Below are positions 63,405-64,000 of a DNA stretch of 64,000 nucleotides, piece by piece (the stretch's first letter is position 1; each line of letters begins with the position of its first letter). Below the pieces are notes generated by a model. That model was not told the origin of the DNA. It saw nothing but the letters and a program-made list of their open reading frames with translations, and made no database searches. The stretch spans positions 2,666,001-2,730,000 of the forward strand of contig NZ_BIFQ01000002.1 in the NCBI RefSeq assembly GCF_003967515.1, written 5' to 3'. A program made the position numbers and the translations under genes. The DNA is from Dictyobacter aurantiacus (lineage in GTDB: Bacteria > Chloroflexota > Ktedonobacteria > Ktedonobacterales > Ktedonobacteraceae).

Positions 63405-63917
63405 GCATATAACTGTTGAGTTTTTTATATGTATAAATTCTCCTTTTATGAGAAAAAATTAAAATAAGATTAGAATGATTAATAATTTTCTATCTGAGGT
63501 TGACTTTTCTATCCATGCTTGTTTATACTACATAGTGTAGGTAATGCATCTAGTGGTAAAAAAACACCAGTTGTTTTTCTCTCTCAATACAATGTTTTAG
63601 TCGCATATTTTTTATTTTTTGATTTGAATGTTTCCTGAGAGGTTTATTTTTATACCTGGTCATGTAAGAGAGGATAGCGTGCCATTCACCTCTTTTATAT
63701 ACTACCTCTGGCCCATTCTCATCAATAGTTAAGGAGCATGACGCCCTTTCCCCCGGCCATGTAAGGATGCACTGGCTTGCTTTTGCTGTGTTTCGAAGCC
63801 ACAACGGTGAACCCGCACATGCATTGTCATGTTTTCTTTGCTGTGCTTCGTTTTCACATATCATCGACATTTGTCTCTATATTTATGTACGCGCTTCTGC
63901 CGTACAGGAGGGTTTGT
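63405..63917. other. AT-rich gap
   Basis: Markedly more AT-rich than the rest of the window up to about 63680. No gene is recognised; the frames present have no ribosome sites. It may be a promoter region for the partial gene at the right edge or old non-coding mobile DNA. Confidence 0.4.
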
Positions 63918-64000
63918 ATGCCCAAATCACGCATGTCGCACCCGGAGGCTGAGCAGTTGCGTGCTCGCTGTGCCGCTGTGGTGCGCTTGCTCTGGCGTGG
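63918..64000 (+). CDS. Start of an unidentified gene (3' partial)
   Basis: ATG 63918 follows CAGGAGG and reads 'MPKSRMSHPEAEQLRARCAA' then VVRLLWRG to the window edge. The beginning is basic and helical, perhaps a DNA-binding N terminus, but nothing more can be said from 27 residues. The start is supported by the strong ribosome site only. Confidence 0.45.
   Translation, partial: MPKSRMSHPEAEQLRARCAAVVRLLWR

Noticed and set aside
1..64000. CRISPR array, rRNA or tRNA genes
   Set aside because: No regularly spaced repeat-spacer array and no tRNA-like or rRNA-like segments were noticed by eye; a covariance search would be the decisive test for tRNA and other RNA genes.

Overview
The window looks like an accessory, repeat-rich stretch of a Ktedonobacteria-type (Chloroflexota) chromosome. 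This is inferred from two giant XRE-HTH/NB-ARC/pentapeptide/WD40 proteins, MalT-type LuxR regulators, many alpha/beta hydrolases and many decayed insertion sequences. No rRNA, tRNA, CRISPR array or phage module was seen. The taxonomic call is inference only.

Layout. 1-7.4 kb: transaldolase tail, IS982-like remnant, TetR regulator, SnoaL-like protein, YceI, methyltransferase, DinB, a uridine-kinase-like gene between direct repeats, and a broken luciferase-like oxidoreductase. 7.4-15.2 kb: two tandem FAD hydroxylases, a DUF899 gene with a divergent small ORF, a 5'-3' exonuclease, an SRPBCC protein and a head-to-head IS110 scar. 15.5-28 kb: ABC-F ATPase, truncated XRE/ATPase regulator, SDRs, Tat-exported epoxide-hydrolase-like enzymes, and remnants of cupin, hydrolase and aldo/keto reductase genes. 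28-36.1 kb: a divergent pair of STAND proteins. 36.2-42.2 kb: glyoxalase, twice-frameshifted BBE oxidoreductase, GNAT, duplicated small-ORF loci and a lone receiver protein. 42.4-44.2 kb: ISL3 element with an in-frame TGA. 44.3-54.7 kb: LysR with a divergent hydrolase, XRE/MmyB regulator, epimerase, full-length LuxR/MalT regulator with a hydrolase, and a second copy of the first hydrolase. 55-58.4 kb: four-gene catabolic-looking run (two CMD proteins, SMP-30-like propeller, hydrolase-fold protein). 58.6-64 kb: transposase stump, second small-ORF repeat, P450-hydrolase operon, TnpB stump cut by an IS6 element, and a partial gene at the edge.

How it may work together. Most enzymes act on small organic molecules (FAD hydroxylases, P450, SDRs, epoxide-hydrolase-like enzymes, CMD, SnoaL, SRPBCC, glyoxalase), each next to its own one-component regulator; no core biosynthetic enzyme is visible. 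Several promoter regions of these genes or of their decayed remains carry the same heptamer direct repeat (about CTGTCAT) phased at 11 bp, like binding sites of OmpR/PhoB or SARP regulators. This suggests a shared regulon.

Most unusual signals: the phased heptamers; a duplicated small gene whose frame depends on a 7-bp tandem repeat (1 unit in one copy, 3 in the other, 2 would restore the frame); a dispersed 635-bp repeat carrying a 105-aa ORF with a covarying terminator hairpin; and a perfect 27-bp-arm palindrome inside a STAND coding region.
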